DNA of 64,000 nt from Pinus tabuliformis (taxonomy: Eukaryota; Streptophyta; Pinopsida; Pinales; Pinaceae): positions 800,485,119 to 800,549,118 of the forward strand of contig CM062805.1 of the NCBI GenBank assembly GCA_031772625.1. Direction: 5' to 3'. Of the stretch, positions 8,782 to 19,008 are shown piece after piece (position 1 is the stretch's first letter; each line of letters opens with the position of its first letter). A model generated the notes under the pieces. The model was not told the origin of the DNA and did no database searches. It saw only the letters and a list, made by a program, of their open reading frames with translations. The translations under genes were made by a program, and so were the position numbers.

Positions 8782-11700
8782 TTAAGCATAATACCTCTTT
8801 AGGTAAAGTCCATTTCTGGGTTTACCCAAAGAGTCCCCATCAAAATCAACTAACTCATAAGCCCCTTTTGCTAGCTTTCGCTTTACAATGTAGGGCCCAT
8901 GCCACATGGGAACGAATTTTCCGGCACCTAGCTTATCGTTAGCTTGATCATATAATAGTACTAGGTCTCCTTCCGAAAAACTTCGAGGGGTTACATTTTT
9001 ATCGTACTGAGCTTTCATTCGTTTCGCGTGAGTCTCGATAGCTAAAGTAGCGTCACGTCGAGTCTCATCTAATTTAGCCAAGTATAATAACCGTTTCTCC
9101 TCTTCGGAAGTAGCTGGAAGTAATTCGACAGCCATTTGAAGTGATGGGATTTCGCATTCAATAGGTAACACAGCTTCTAAGCCATAAACTAGCTGGAAAG
9201 GGGTGAAACCTGTTGAATTTTTCACTGAAGTTCGATATGCCCATAGCGCCGAAAATAACATGTTATGCCAATTCGTTCGATGGATACCAATGATCCGTCG
9301 AATCATGATGACTAGAACTTTGTTGATTGACTCAACCAAACCGTTGGCTTGCGGATAATAAGGAGTAGAGCTATCGTGGCGCAAACCAAGCTGGCTTGTA
9401 AGCTCAGTCATCATGACGTTTCGAAAATGGCTCCCATGGTCAGTAATGATTGCTTGTGGGACACCAAACCTAGTTATGATATGATTGAATACGAAAACTG
9501 CAGCTGTCTTGCCGCTTGCGTCGAATGTAGGCATCGCCTCGGCCCATTTTGTAAAATAATCAACCGCGAGGATGATATACGCATGCCCCCCGGCCGAGTG
9601 AGGGTTACAAGTAATAAAGTCAATACCCCATTTGGCGAATGGACCAGCGGCAATTATAGGGTGGAGAGGAGCAGGTGGAGCGCGCATCTTTCGATCAAAC
9701 ACTTGACAGTTGTGGCATTTTCTGACGGCAAGGATACAATCTTTAAACATAGACGGCCAGAAATAGCCAGCGCGCAACACCTTCTGAGCTGTGGCATACC
9801 CAGACATATGACCGCCACATGCTCCAGAGTGACAATCATTCAAAACTCTCTCAGCCTCTTCGTGAGTTAAACAACGTCGAAAAACTAAGTCTGCCCCCCG
9901 GCGATAAAGTGTATCTCCAATAATTCTGTATTGCTGGGATCGAAACCGAATTTTTCGACGGTCTTCCTTGGAAGCTTCAGGCCGAAAGGTTTGGGTTTGG
10001 AGATAGATGATTATATCCCCATACCACGGATCTAAAGTGCTAATAAGAAACAAAGATTCGTCCGCAATGGACTCCTCTGCCACAGTCTCTGTGTCAGCAC
10101 TCGGGAAATCACACATCAATTCCGCAAAAACTAAAGATTTCTTAGACTTGGACTTCTCGAACTCCAAGTCGAACTCTTGCAGGATAACAATCCATTTAGA
10201 GTACTTGCCCCCTAGCAGTTGTTTTGTCAAAATATAAATCATAGGGTTGCAATCCGAAATAACCGTAGTTTTGCGAAGAAGAATGTAGTGACGAAAACGC
10301 TGGACAGCTTGAACGGCTGCCAGGGCCAATTTCTCCACATGCGAATATTTTAACTCAGTGGGATTTAAGGTTCTACTAAGATAATATATCACATGCTCTG
10401 CTTTGAATTCATCTTCTTGAACTAACACCATTCCAATGGTGGAATGCGAAGCTGCGAGGTATAAGAAGTAGTCCTGGTTGTAGTTGGGAGGATGCAATAA
10501 CGGTGCATGGGTCAACGCGTGTTTTAATGCATCAAAAGATTGTTGGGCAATCTCGTCCCAAAAGAATTGTGCGTTCTGTTTCAACAACCGTGTAAAACCT
10601 TTAGTGACCTCGGCGTAGTTTGGGATGAATCGGCGTAAAAAGTTCGCTTTCCCTTGCAAACTTTGGAGTTGGCGCAAACTCGAAGGAGGAGGCAATTTGA
10701 TGATAGCCTCGACTTTCGAGGGATCGACGCGAATGCCGGCTTTTGAAACAACAAATCCCAGCAATCGACCTGTTTCTATACAGAAAACACACTTGTGGGG
10801 ATTCAACCGAATTCGATAATGCCTACACCTCATAAAGATTGCTCGTAGGTGGACAAGGTGATCAGCTCGATGTAAAGAATGAGCAGGCAAATCATCGAGA
10901 TAGGGTTGCACAATGTGCTTGATGTCATGAAATGCATAAGACATCGCCCGTTGAAAAGTAGCACCGGCATTCTTAAGCCCAAAAGGTAATTTGCAATAAG
11001 CAAATGTCCCCCATGGACAAATGAATGCCGTTTTTGGTTGGTCGGCAGGTAGAATATTGATTTGATTATAGCCTGAGAAACCATCCATGAAGGAAAACAT
11101 CTCACTTCCGGCACAATCATCAATAATTTGATCGATATAAGGCGTAGGATAGTTGTCTTTTGGACAAGCTCGATTGATATCCCTATAGTCGATACAGATT
11201 CTTATTGTTCCTTGTTTTTTATTGACGGGAACAATATTCGATACCCAATCCGTTAACGGGATCGGATAAATGAAACCTGCTTTCAACAGCTTTTCGACTT
11301 CTGCTTTAATTGCAGCCGCTTTTCGAGGGTGAATCTGACGCAACCGTTGCCGAATGGGTTTAGCATCCGGGTAGGTCTTTATTTCATGAACAACAATGGC
11401 AGGATCAATTCCCGGCATTTCCTCGTAAGACCAGGCAAACACGTCGCGGAATTCTTGGAATAGGGCCTTGTAAGTTTGGATTTCTTCTTCAGTACATGCG
11501 GCACCTATATGAATGTTCTCCTCGATTCCGGGCTTCACTGAAATATCAATGGGAATAGTACGAGAAATATTCCCTAAATTCAGCTCTGAATCAGAATGTT
11601 TCGTTGGATCCTGAGCGTCTTTGACATATTCAGCGGTAAAGATAGATGAAAAATCATTTTCAAATGCATCATCCTTAGGTAAAAACGAAGATCTGTGATG

Positions 11701-14700
11701 GAGATCTTCCCATGGTAGATCATCTACACTTAGGATTTCGCGAAGTTGTTCGTCAGATGACACGACTTCGGGAAACGTTATCCGTTCTAAGGGTGAGGTG
11801 AAAAGTGACTCTTCACTGACCACATTCATTTGGTCGACTTCGGTTGAATGAAAGTCAGTAAAAGACATGAGAGCTTCATAAGCAATTTCATATGGACTCA
11901 AAGGCATAACATCACCGAGTGAGTCTATCTCAGAGTCAGATGGGACGAACCAAGGATCGTCATAAATAATGTTTTCTGATGTAATCATATGAATGGTTGC
12001 AAATGAAGGATCTGCATTGAGTGGAGGGAGAGGAAAAGTTCCCAGTAAACCGGAATCCTTAACTAAACCTACACCAATGTCCCTATAAGGGATTGTCGTT
12101 TTACCAACATGCTGGATAGTTTCTGAAGAGGTTGGGTCGGATGAAAAGTATGTCAGCTGATCAATAGTCACGATCTTACCGTTATGTGGAAATTTAATGA
12201 CTCTGAAGACCGATGAAACGACCGCTGTCATAGCATATGACCAACTTCGACCCAAAAGAAGGTTGTAGTCTAGAGGGGCATCAACCACTTCCACATCCAG
12301 ACTAACGGTTTTACCTTCGACCCCTATAGGCAATTCTTGTAGAATACCAAACGGACGGAACCCACGGCCATCAAAGGCCTTAAGGATGGTGGGGGATTGG
12401 TTCAATGAAGGAGAACCAAGCGATCTCCAACATTGAATTGACATAATACACGTAGAAGCTCCCTCATCAATCACAGTCCGATGAATAGGCCTGTTTTTGA
12501 CTATCACTGGGATTTGGAAAGCCATTTGATGTGGGAGACGTGGTGTACTATTTTCTAGATCAAAGATCATTAGGTTCGGGTCCTGAACATCGACAGCTCC
12601 GATAGCCGACAAAAGCAATTTTCGTTGTGCTGGACATGATTGCAGCACTTCGAGTGCCGACATTGCTGAAGGTGAAACAGCTAAGTCCTCAACAATGTTG
12701 TAATTCTGGGCTGCCCTCGCATGTGGATTGAAAGCAGACCTTCGAAGTACACCCTTGGCGGGCGGCTTAATCACTAAGTCTGGGTTAGGTTTTTCGATCT
12801 GTAGTGGATCGGAACCAGGAGCTGAGGTTGATGGGTTAGAGTGAGAAGATTCTGCTTCCTTACCATCAACAGGAGCCTTACTACCATAATCTTGCGATCG
12901 AGTCGCAATCCTGACATGAGACATCATCAAAATGGGTTCTTCACTGGCATTCGAAGAAGAACCTATCATCTTATTCTCCTGCTCTGGAAATGGATTTTTT
13001 AACACAGCAGGAGTGGGAGAACCTTTGACTATTTTCACTACCTCGGCCCGATGAGGGCAATCTCTCGTAAAATGATCTTCTTCACAAATGAGACAAGGAT
13101 ATCGAGGTTTGCGCTTTTCGTCATTGGTTTCCGACTTTTCAGTTTTCTCCTTTGGAGCCTTGTCTGCTTTAGCCTTCTTCTTTCCTTTCTTCTTTCCACC
13201 GTTTTTTGGTTTGGCCGTAGATGACTCTACAGCGTGAATGTCGGCGGTGAGTTCAGGAGAAGACTCTCCTGTCGGAGAATCAGGCAAAGTGATAATTGGA
13301 GTAGTTGAAGCCTTGGAAGACTTCTTCTTGCTCTTCGTAGTCACGATACCAATCATACCATCAGCGGCATGAGATCCCGAAGGAGCAGCAGCGATTTGGT
13401 TTGACTTTGGAAGATCCGGAATTTTCTCGTGTAACGTACCCGACTGAGTGTAAACTAAGTCAAGGTATTGTGCCTGAGCAATGACTTGCTCCTCAGTAAC
13501 TACTCCGGCCTTAGCTACATCTTCAGTAATTCTTGGTAATAATGATTTGACAAACCATTCAGCTAAGATTTGGTCCGGGATAAAAACTTTCACTAATCTC
13601 CTTCGACGTCTCCACTCATGAATGTGATCAGAAATGTACGTGGATGTCGATTGTTTTAGCGAAGTTAATAATTCTGTACCATTATCGTATCTGACTGGTA
13701 ACTGAAAATGAGTTAAGAACGAGGTAGCTAACTGGCTAAAGTTGTAAAAAGAGGCCCGTGGTAACTCAATGTACCACTTGGCTGCGAGACCAATGAGTGT
13801 ACGCTGGAAAAGACGTAAGCGGATGGAATCATCTGAGATGGAATTTGAGGCACACCAGAGGTGGTAAGTCATCACGTGATTAGACGGATCCTCTCCAGAC
13901 TTACCTTCGAACTTGGGTATATCGCTGGGCAACTTATTTGGCATTGGCGGCCAGAACTGAAGATATTGAATTGGATCGTTCGTTAGGCGCGTCAAGTCGG
14001 GTAAATCTAAAGTCGCAATAAACGGTAACTGCCGGTTAGGATCTCTAAAACTCTGAGTCACAATACCAGCCCCAGGAGGAGGATATCCAGGATAACTAGG
14101 AACAGGAGTCGCATTTGGGATATTATATCCTCCTGGAAAACCAGGATTAACCGGACCGTACTGGGGTTGCTGAGGTTGTTGATAAGTGTACCCAGGATAC
14201 GGTTGATACTGGTAAACCGGTTGTTGGGCAGCTTGCCCAGGTTGATACTGTCCCTGGTACGGAGGTTGAACAAATTGAGGTTGAGTAGTAACAACCGTAC
14301 TTGTACCAGGTTGGCCTGCAGGCATCTGGACTGTGGTTTGAACCGTAGGTCCAGACAACGGTACAGATGTCTGAGGAGTGGTTACAGGGACAGTAGAAAC
14401 CGGAGCTGCCGATACTCCAGAAGTAAGCATGGTAGATGAAGCGGTAGTTGCTGCAGCCGTGTGAGGTGGAGTACCAGGTGCAATTGGCGGCTGAGTAACT
14501 ACGGAAGTTACAGGGGTCTGAACACTTGACTGGACAGGTTGCGGTTGCTGGGGTGGACCAGGAACTGCAGGTTGTCCTGCTTGAGGTACCGACTGTATAC
14601 TTGGTTGCGACATCTGTTGACCCTGTGACGGATCCCATGTTAACATTCCAGGGTATTGACTCGTAACAGGTTGAGGATACTGAGATCCATAGCCGTATTG

Positions 14701-15885
14701 AGGATAGGGTTGATAATTGTAAGGTGCAGTCCCATATGATTGCCCTTGAGGTGGTTGATAACCTTGACCAGGGTATTGACCCGTAGGTTGATAACCTTGA
14801 GGTAAATACGAGTACTGGGGTTGACCTTGACCTTGGGGTTGGTATCCTTGAGGTTGATACCCTTGGGGTTGCCATCCTTGAGGTTGCCATCCTTGAGGTT
14901 GATATTGATACTGAGGTTGACTTTGGGGTACATATTGAGGCTGGGGTTGATACCCTTGAGGTTGCCCCCCAGACACGAATGAAGTACCTTGAGGTTGCCC
15001 CCCAGGCATTAACGAAGGTTGCCCCCCAGGCGGTAATTGGCCACCTTGAGGTTGGTTAACGGGAGTTGAACCTGACATCATATAAACATCACCTATACTC
15101 AATGGTACATTACCACTGTTTCCAACTAATAACCCATGATCAATGGGTTGAGGAGATGCTCCCGCAAAGGTACCAGAAAGTGATTGATACCCAGTAGGAA
15201 CAGAAGGACCGCCATGTAAAAATGATTCAGGACTTTGCGAAAACACAGATGACTGACCAGACATATTTACAGGAGAATGAATTCCTCTAGGTGGAAAAGG
15301 AGTACGAGGTGTAGAAAAACCTACTGAGTTGTCTAAAAAATTGGTTAATGCAAGGTACCAAGATTCACTTCTAGGAGGACTGTAAAAGATGGATTCACGC
15401 TCCCTTAGATCAAGGGTAATTAGATCTTCAGAATCAGAAACGCCTATTTCTTCCTCTGGAACAAGTTCTTCTATAGCAATTAATCCAACAGGAAGATTTT
15501 CGGTGATAATTCTTTCTATTCTTGGTGAATCAGGAACACTAGGAGTTGGAGTAACAGGTTCGGAAATTTCAGGTTCTTCGCCTGTTTCACTGGCAGATGA
15601 AAAACTACCAGCAAGCTCGGAAACTGTAACAGCTTCGGGATTGTAACCTGTTTCTAAACTTTGGTAATCTGGATGGACTACCAAGGAAGATTCTCCTTCT
15701 TCAGGTGAACCTACTCTACTGTCACTAGGAGGAGTTACAAGGACCTTTAACCCTTCTAAATTACCTGGGTCGTCTCGAGGAGGGGATCCCCTAAGTCTAC
15801 GGGATCTTCTCAACAATTCGGCCACAGAAACAACTTCAGGAGACTGGCCCGCAATTCGACGGGACCGTCTCGGTAATTCCGCCAC
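8782..15885 (-). CDS. Gag-protease-reverse transcriptase-RNase H-integrase polyprotein of element 1
   Basis: 2367 codons, no internal stop. In order: basic RRSRR motifs twice near the N-terminus; a Gln/Pro/Gly/Tyr-rich repeat region (~280-600); capsid-type retrotransposon gag domain (~620-815); zinc knuckle CLICEEDHFTRDC (931-943); aspartic protease with IDEGAS in place of DTG/DSG (Asp 1140); RT with FMDGFSGY (Asp 1601) and YLDD (1662-1665); RNase H in which the usual first Asp is Ala (YLAAS, 1811); integrase with HHCC finger (His 2019, His 2026, Cys 2057, Cys 2060), D2089, D2149, E2185 and GPY module at 2330. The integrase triad has D35E spacing. The frame begins at GTG, with a stop five codons upstream and no ATG until residue 208, so initiation is non-standard or spliced. 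Fusing gag and pol in one frame is common in plant Ty3 elements. Confidence 0.95.
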   Translation of the reverse strand: MAELPRRSRRIAGQSPEVVSVAELLRRSRRLRGSPPRDDPGNLEGLKVLVTPPSDSRVGSPEEGESSLVVHPDYQSLETGYNPEAVTVSELAGSFSSASETGEEPEISEPVTPTPSVPDSPRIERIITENLPVGLIAIEELVPEEEIGVSDSEDLITLDLRERESIFYSPPRSESWYLALTNFLDNSVGFSTPRTPFPPRGIHSPVNMSGQSSVFSQSPESFLHGGPSVPTGYQSLSGTFAGASPQPIDHGLLVGNSGNVPLSIGDVYMMSGSTPVNQPQGGQLPPGGQPSLMPGGQPQGTSFVSGGQPQGYQPQPQYVPQSQPQYQYQPQGWQPQGWQPQGYQPQGYQPQGQGQPQYSYLPQGYQPTGQYPGQGYQPPQGQSYGTAPYNYQPYPQYGYGSQYPQPVTSQYPGMLTWDPSQGQQMSQPSIQSVPQAGQPAVPGPPQQPQPVQSSVQTPVTSVVTQPPIAPGTPPHTAAATTASSTMLTSGVSAAPVSTVPVTTPQTSVPLSGPTVQTTVQMPAGQPGTSTVVTTQPQFVQPPYQGQYQPGQAAQQPVYQYQPYPGYTYQQPQQPQYGPVNPGFPGGYNIPNATPVPSYPGYPPPGAGIVTQSFRDPNRQLPFIATLDLPDLTRLTNDPIQYLQFWPPMPNKLPSDIPKFEGKSGEDPSNHVMTYHLWCASNSISDDSIRLRLFQRTLIGLAAKWYIELPRASFYNFSQLATSFLTHFQLPVRYDNGTELLTSLKQSTSTYISDHIHEWRRRRRLVKVFIPDQILAEWFVKSLLPRITEDVAKAGVVTEEQVIAQAQYLDLVYTQSGTLHEKIPDLPKSNQIAAAPSGSHAADGMIGIVTTKSKKKSSKASTTPIITLPDSPTGESSPELTADIHAVESSTAKPKNGGKKKGKKKAKADKAPKEKTEKSETNDEKRKPRYPCLICEEDHFTRDCPHRAEVVKIVKGSPTPAVLKNPFPEQENKMIGSSSNASEEPILMMSHVRIATRSQDYGSKAPVDGKEAESSHSNPSTSAPGSDPLQIEKPNPDLVIKPPAKGVLRRSAFNPHARAAQNYNIVEDLAVSPSAMSALEVLQSCPAQRKLLLSAIGAVDVQDPNLMIFDLENSTPRLPHQMAFQIPVIVKNRPIHRTVIDEGASTCIMSIQCWRSLGSPSLNQSPTILKAFDGRGFRPFGILQELPIGVEGKTVSLDVEVVDAPLDYNLLLGRSWSYAMTAVVSSVFRVIKFPHNGKIVTIDQLTYFSSDPTSSETIQHVGKTTIPYRDIGVGLVKDSGLLGTFPLPPLNADPSFATIHMITSENIIYDDPWFVPSDSEIDSLGDVMPLSPYEIAYEALMSFTDFHSTEVDQMNVVSEESLFTSPLERITFPEVVSSDEQLREILSVDDLPWEDLHHRSSFLPKDDAFENDFSSIFTAEYVKDAQDPTKHSDSELNLGNISRTIPIDISVKPGIEENIHIGAACTEEEIQTYKALFQEFRDVFAWSYEEMPGIDPAIVVHEIKTYPDAKPIRQRLRQIHPRKAAAIKAEVEKLLKAGFIYPIPLTDWVSNIVPVNKKQGTIRICIDYRDINRACPKDNYPTPYIDQIIDDCAGSEMFSFMDGFSGYNQINILPADQPKTAFICPWGTFAYCKLPFGLKNAGATFQRAMSYAFHDIKHIVQPYLDDLPAHSLHRADHLVHLRAIFMRCRHYRIRLNPHKCVFCIETGRLLGFVVSKAGIRVDPSKVEAIIKLPPPSSLRQLQSLQGKANFLRRFIPNYAEVTKGFTRLLKQNAQFFWDEIAQQSFDALKHALTHAPLLHPPNYNQDYFLYLAASHSTIGMVLVQEDEFKAEHVIYYLSRTLNPTELKYSHVEKLALAAVQAVQRFRHYILLRKTTVISDCNPMIYILTKQLLGGKYSKWIVILQEFDLEFEKSKSKKSLVFAELMCDFPSADTETVAEESIADESLFLISTLDPWYGDIIIYLQTQTFRPEASKEDRRKIRFRSQQYRIIGDTLYRRGADLVFRRCLTHEEAERVLNDCHSGACGGHMSGYATAQKVLRAGYFWPSMFKDCILAVRKCHNCQVFDRKMRAPPAPLHPIIAAGPFAKWGIDFITCNPHSAGGHAYIILAVDYFTKWAEAMPTFDASGKTAAVFVFNHIITRFGVPQAIITDHGSHFRNVMMTELTSQLGLRHDSSTPYYPQANGLVESINKVLVIMIRRIIGIHRTNWHNMLFSALWAYRTSVKNSTGFTPFQLVYGLEAVLPIECEIPSLQMAVELLPATSEEEKRLLYLAKLDETRRDATLAIETHAKRMKAQYDKNVTPRSFSEGDLVLLYDQANDKLGAGKFVPMWHGPYIVKRKLAKGAYELVDFDGDSLGKPRNGLYLKRYYA

Positions 15886-17889
15886 AATTAAAGATTTTTA
15901 ACTACAACACACGAAAACAAAGTAAAAATTTCAAATCAAACCACCTAAAGTCTTCTAAAGAAGCAAACAAATTTGAAGCACCCGCCTAAATAATCTAGAG
16001 CGTCAAACCACACACAAACAGTAGTCTTCCGGACCAAAAGCGCTAGTTGGTGATTAGGCCCAACCTCGCAGGATTCAGTACAGAAATGGCGGGTGGAACA
16101 GTTACCCCGGCAACCTGCTTAATGAATAGACCGGCACAAGTTCCTCCACTTTAACCGTCTCGAAGTGAAGTGAACCCCCCGGAAAATCCAAGTGAGTATA
16201 ACCGACGTCTGCTCCAGGTACAGTGGGACCTTCCCTCCACCGTCACCTCGGTAGAACCCTAAAGATTATGGTCACTAAAGTTACCAATCACAACAATTAC
16301 ACCTGGGGGAATAGTCTAAACTCCGACAGCACGCAAGGGCAGAGTAACAAGCTCCAATCCCCTTACCTGCTCCTTGACAACAATCCAAGGTTTACCGATA
16401 AGTGACCCCTGGCTCCTCGACAATGGTTAATCCGAGGTTTACCGTTTGTAATACGTACTGTCTGGCGTCGTTCCCAACGAGGGAGGAATGATCCCCTCAC
16501 TGGTTCGGACACGAGCTCGTGCTTCTCCTTTAAGAGGAGCTTTCCCAGAATGTAACTGAAACAATTGGATTTGTTCTACTCAAGATAGACTATTTGTTTG
16601 GTTTTGTAGTCTTGGAGAGTTAAGTACTCACCTACTCCAAGACCCTAGCCTAAGCTATGTTGGTGTTTCAGAGCCCTAGAAAAATAAAAATTACTAGATT
16701 GATTTTAATTTAAGCGTTACTTTTAAGGTTGTTTCTTAAGTCAAAAGGTGATGGAAGTGAAACCAGTGGTGTGTTGACTCGACTCGAAACCACTACAAAA
16801 TGCACCTAGAATGATTTATCCACTACTTTACTTTTTCGATGAATTGCTTAACTAAAAAGTTGAGAGAATGCAATCTTTATAAAAGCAACTTCTTAATTGA
16901 AGACAATCAAAGAAACAATTCGTTTTTCTTTTCCAAGCATAAAAACATAACCTCTCTTTATATGCACGAAAAAACTCTTTTCTTCTTTCAAAAACAAAAA
17001 GCTACTTGAAACAAGACTTTTTAAAGAAGATGTTTTTGTATTTTTCTTTTAATAAAGCAAATAAATCTAATATAACCAAAAATCAATCTTAACGACTATT
17101 AAAATCTAAGAAAATCCACTCATAAGCAAACTAAAGGCAAATTTATTCTAAGCAAGTTTAACGAGGCCAAAACTAACAATGATTATTCTAAGGTGTTTTA
17201 CTTGATCACAATCAAATCAAGGACTAGCTTATTGCAGAACCAAAAACTAGCCAAAACAAAACTCTAATCTTTTTGTTCTTTTTGTAAAATGGAAATCAAT
17301 ACTTTATAAACAAGCAAATCGAAATTTGACCCAAAACAACTCAAATGGCAAGTTGCTCACACAAGGAGACTTTACGACAGGCCCGACTTCTAAGAAGGTT
17401 GACTAACCAGAGAGATCTAAGGCTGGACAACTTTCTACTATCAAAGTCACTACAAAAACTATCCAAAAATCAAACCCTAGGTCTAAACTTCGTTGAAAAC
17501 CACTAAAACACTCAAAGCTCACAAAACAAGTTCAGGTGAAAATTCTTGACAGGGTACTAAAGGATCTGGGCAGAAAATACTAAGGAAAATCAAAATCTAA
17601 AAGTAATTTGAAGCAAAAATGGAATTTTCTTAAATTTTACAGGAAGACGCAGGCCACCCGTTATCACAGGTGCGGGCCCGCTCTGTGCAAACGGCAACAG
17701 CGCGTCCAAAGACGCACTGTGCAGTACTCAGAGGGTGCGTCCTTCTGGAAAAATGAAGAAAAACCAAATCTAACTAAATCTAAAGCTAAGCCACCCAAAT
17801 ACTAATTCTCACAGTCAAAAACCAGAAAATAAAAATGATTTTCTCAAAGCAAAGTTCACATAAAGGAAAAGACTCTCTCATTAATGGAT
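15886..17889 (-). other. 5' leader of element 1
   Basis: 2 kb between primer binding site and gag with no convincing frame. Near the gag end is a strong 3' splice-site sequence (TTTTCGTGTGTTGTAG on the minus strand, ending near 15902). At 17640-17745 is a GC-rich cluster holding GACGCA/GCGTCC words (17646, 17702, 17711, 17736), the same word as in the LTR and the PMD intron. The middle part (16020-16560) is richer in GC than its surroundings and may fold for packaging. Confidence 0.6.
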
Positions 17890-17907
17890 TCCCCAGCGGA
17901 GTCGCCA
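17890..17907 (-). promoter_or_regulatory. Primer binding site of element 1 (arginine tRNA type)
   Basis: TGGCGACTCCGCTGGGGA on the minus strand, three bases from the end of the 5' LTR. Ogre/Tat elements typically use tRNA-Arg, and this sequence fits that class; I have not checked it against a tRNA. Confidence 0.75.
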
Positions 17908-17910
17908 ATT

Positions 17911-18964
17911 TGTCACACGGAATTGGTCAAGGGTGCGGACACAGCTGACCTTCCTAGAAGTCTAAGACATTCTAATGACAAACAAGACAAAATGGAGTGA
18001 TCTTTCTCTAAATACACCTTTTACAACATGAAAACTACAAGTGTTTAGGCTTACCTTATTCCAAAACGCTGTTGTTGTAGTCTGTCCTTGCCAATCCGGA
18101 TGAGCTCCTCCTTCAAGTCAATTCCTGCAACCACAAACAATCAAACAATTACCAAGCACTTGCATTTCATATAATAAAACATATATTCAACATGCAGACC
18201 AAGGAACACATGAAATAACTCATTAACACAAGCTATTGAGAAAAATAAACCAGTTTGTATTAATAACGAAACAAAGAAACTCTTACAACCTGGCCTTGGT
18301 GTTGTGCAAGTTCCTCCCAGGGTCCATCAAGGGTTTTCCTCTACTTTGACAAAGCTCACCCTCTTCCAAGTAGAATCAAGTAAAGACAATCTCTCCTCAC
18401 AAAGGCTCTAATGGAAGACCTAAATCCTGCAGCATTTACCCAAAGAAAATGTATAGCTCCAACCTCCTCTCCCTCTGGCTCAATGTCTTTATTTATAGTG
18501 CTGTAAAGAGGTTATTCAGGTCCACTATCAATGGGATCATCCCCCTCTTTGGGTGGGATAGCTCCCTTATTGATGGGATAAGTTCCCCCTTAATAGAGAT
18601 ACATGAACCAACTGGAGGCGCATCCATTTCATCAAACCGACCTCTAGAATGTTCTAGAAGTAACCACAAGTAACTTTTTCAAGATAAAACTCGCGCATTT
18701 TGCCTTTTACAGAGGGACGCACCTGTCCCTTAACATACAGAGCGTCCATGGACGCAGATTTTGTGAACATGGTCAGCGTCCCCGCAAGTAAGGCTAGAGA
18801 GAACCTGCGACCCCAGAGATAAACATAGTTTTTACAAGACTTTCTCTCTTCTTTGAGTTTGAGATGGATAACAGAGGCATGAGACTTGCCTAAGAGGGTA
18901 GCATGACTGTTGATTTGAGCCATACTAACTGTAAGTAGTCAAGGTGACATTTTTTAGTGTAACA
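17911..18964 (-). repeat. Element 1 5' LTR
   Basis: 1054 bp, TGTCACACGG to TAGTGTAACA on the plus strand, TATA near 18491-18499 (minus). Matches 3522-4574 with one indel and one substitution found by eye. Confidence 0.95.
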
Positions 18965-18969
18965 GGGAG
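18965..18969. repeat. Target site duplication of element 1, right copy (GGGAG)
   Basis: Exact repeat of 3517-3521. Sequence to its right completes the element 0 LTR. Confidence 0.95.
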
Positions 18970-19008
18970 GTCGGTTGTGTCCGCACTAACGACTCTTTCC
19001 GCATGACA
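18970..19008 (+). repeat. Element 0 3' LTR, right remnant
   Basis: Thirty-nine bases ending CGCATGACA finish the LTR begun at 2509. They align with the last bases of the element 1 LTR in sense orientation (TGTCCGCAC in both), which proves the nesting. Confidence 0.85.

Larger units (their letters stand above)
3522..18964 (-). mobile_element. Element 1: complete Ty3/gypsy Tat-type retrotransposon with second RNase H and antisense PMD gene
   Basis: A 15.4-kb element read right to left. The order is 5' LTR (17911-18964), arginine-tRNA-type primer binding site, ~2-kb leader, gag-protease-RT-RNase H-integrase frame, separate second RNase H frame, antisense PMD gene, hairpin array, polypurine tract and 3' LTR (3522-4574). 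By eye the LTRs differ by one single-base indel (near 18383) and one A/G (4397 against 18787), so insertion is very recent on a plant time scale. All coding frames are open. Tat/Ogre elements are known for extra RNase H domains and unusual size, and this one fits. It may be competent to move, but expression cannot be read from sequence. Confidence 0.95.

Noticed and set aside
8637-8790. In-frame splice from the end of pol (AAGAG|GTATTA) to the second RNase H (TTGTAG|ATG)
   Set aside because: The join would read RNase H out of frame. If the acceptor is used, the donor must be elsewhere or the ATG is used independently.
14058-14933. Several open frames in other phases over the Gln/Pro-rich part of the element 1 polyprotein
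   Set aside because: They are shadows of low-complexity codons in the true minus-strand frame and show no domain or conservation.
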